From an uncultured Oxalobacter sp. (GTDB lineage Bacteria > Pseudomonadota > Gammaproteobacteria > Burkholderiales > Burkholderiaceae_D), in assembly GCA_937916185.1 (NCBI GenBank), contig CALGGD010000082.1:1-7708 (forward strand): 7,708 nucleotides of DNA, written 5' to 3'. Both the position numbers and the translations under genes were made by a program. Position 1 is the first letter of the stretch; each line of letters begins with the position of its first letter. This document shows positions 7,664 to 7,708 of this stretch, one piece after another. Under the pieces are notes generated by a model, which worked only from the letters and a program-made list of their open reading frames with translations, did no database searches and was not told where the DNA came from.

Positions 7664-7708
7664 CGGTGCTTTGCAGGTCAATCCAGGGCAAACGCCCTCA
7701 GCGACCCA
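7633..7708. repeat. 32-bp perfect inverted repeat (fold-back) at the window end
   Basis: The left arm (7633-7664), which holds the last bamB codons and stop, is repeated as an exact reverse complement at 7677-7708. The 12-base spacer GGTGCTTTGCAG itself can pair TGC with GCA. The right arm ends at the last base of the window. Downstream of bamB the der gene would be expected. An exact copy of coding sequence folded back at a sequence end is typical of a chimeric or palindromic contig end. No T-run is visible to support a terminator. Confidence 0.95.

Noticed and set aside
7633..7708. Rho-independent terminator after bamB
   Set aside because: The left arm is coding sequence, no T-run is visible, and the perfect 32-bp match ending at the window edge fits a fold-back artefact better.

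Overview
This window looks like a core-chromosome housekeeping cluster of a betaproteobacterium, all on the + strand. The order ndk, rlmN, rodZ, ispG, hisS, yfgM, bamB is the conserved betaproteobacterial cluster that normally continues into der and hfq. The IspG is the proteobacterial form with a GVNWGSLDQ motif and a CPGCGRT iron-sulfur motif. Moderate GC and the protein flavour suggest Burkholderiales, perhaps Oxalobacteraceae (Oxalobacter-like). The genus is inference only.

Layout: 2-604 is the 3' end of a DegP/DegQ/MucD-type periplasmic protease gene carrying two PDZ domains; its protease domain lies before the window. A 128-bp gap follows, with a GC-rich stem-loop, a candidate extended -10 promoter and a T-rich leader. 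Then come ndk (733-1158), a perfect 12-bp stem-loop, rlmN (1226-2392), rodZ (to 3339), ispG (3347-4636), hisS (4649-6016), yfgM (6043-6708) and a damaged bamB (6713-7663). From rlmN onward the gaps are only 4-46 bp, so rlmN to bamB is probably one transcription unit. No gene-free stretch exceeds 300 bases.

The genes link translation and envelope upkeep. RlmN modifies 23S rRNA and tRNA, HisS charges tRNA-His, and Ndk balances nucleoside triphosphates. IspG makes isoprenoid precursors, which feed undecaprenyl phosphate among other products. RodZ shapes the cell wall. YfgM and BamB serve secretion and outer-membrane protein assembly, and the PDZ protease handles envelope quality control.

I do not see a new biological system here. 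The points worth a second look are all disruptions. (1) bamB has lost about 60-80 codons of its middle, replaced by a roughly 47-bp AT-rich segment with an in-frame TGA. (2) The last 76 bases form a 32-bp perfect fold-back palindrome ending exactly at the window edge, which looks like an assembly or amplification artefact. (3) The rodZ 5' end seems to carry a one-base frameshift, perhaps in an A5 run. (4) The pilW/pilF-type pilus gene often found between rlmN and rodZ is absent. The two bamB-end anomalies may share one technical cause.
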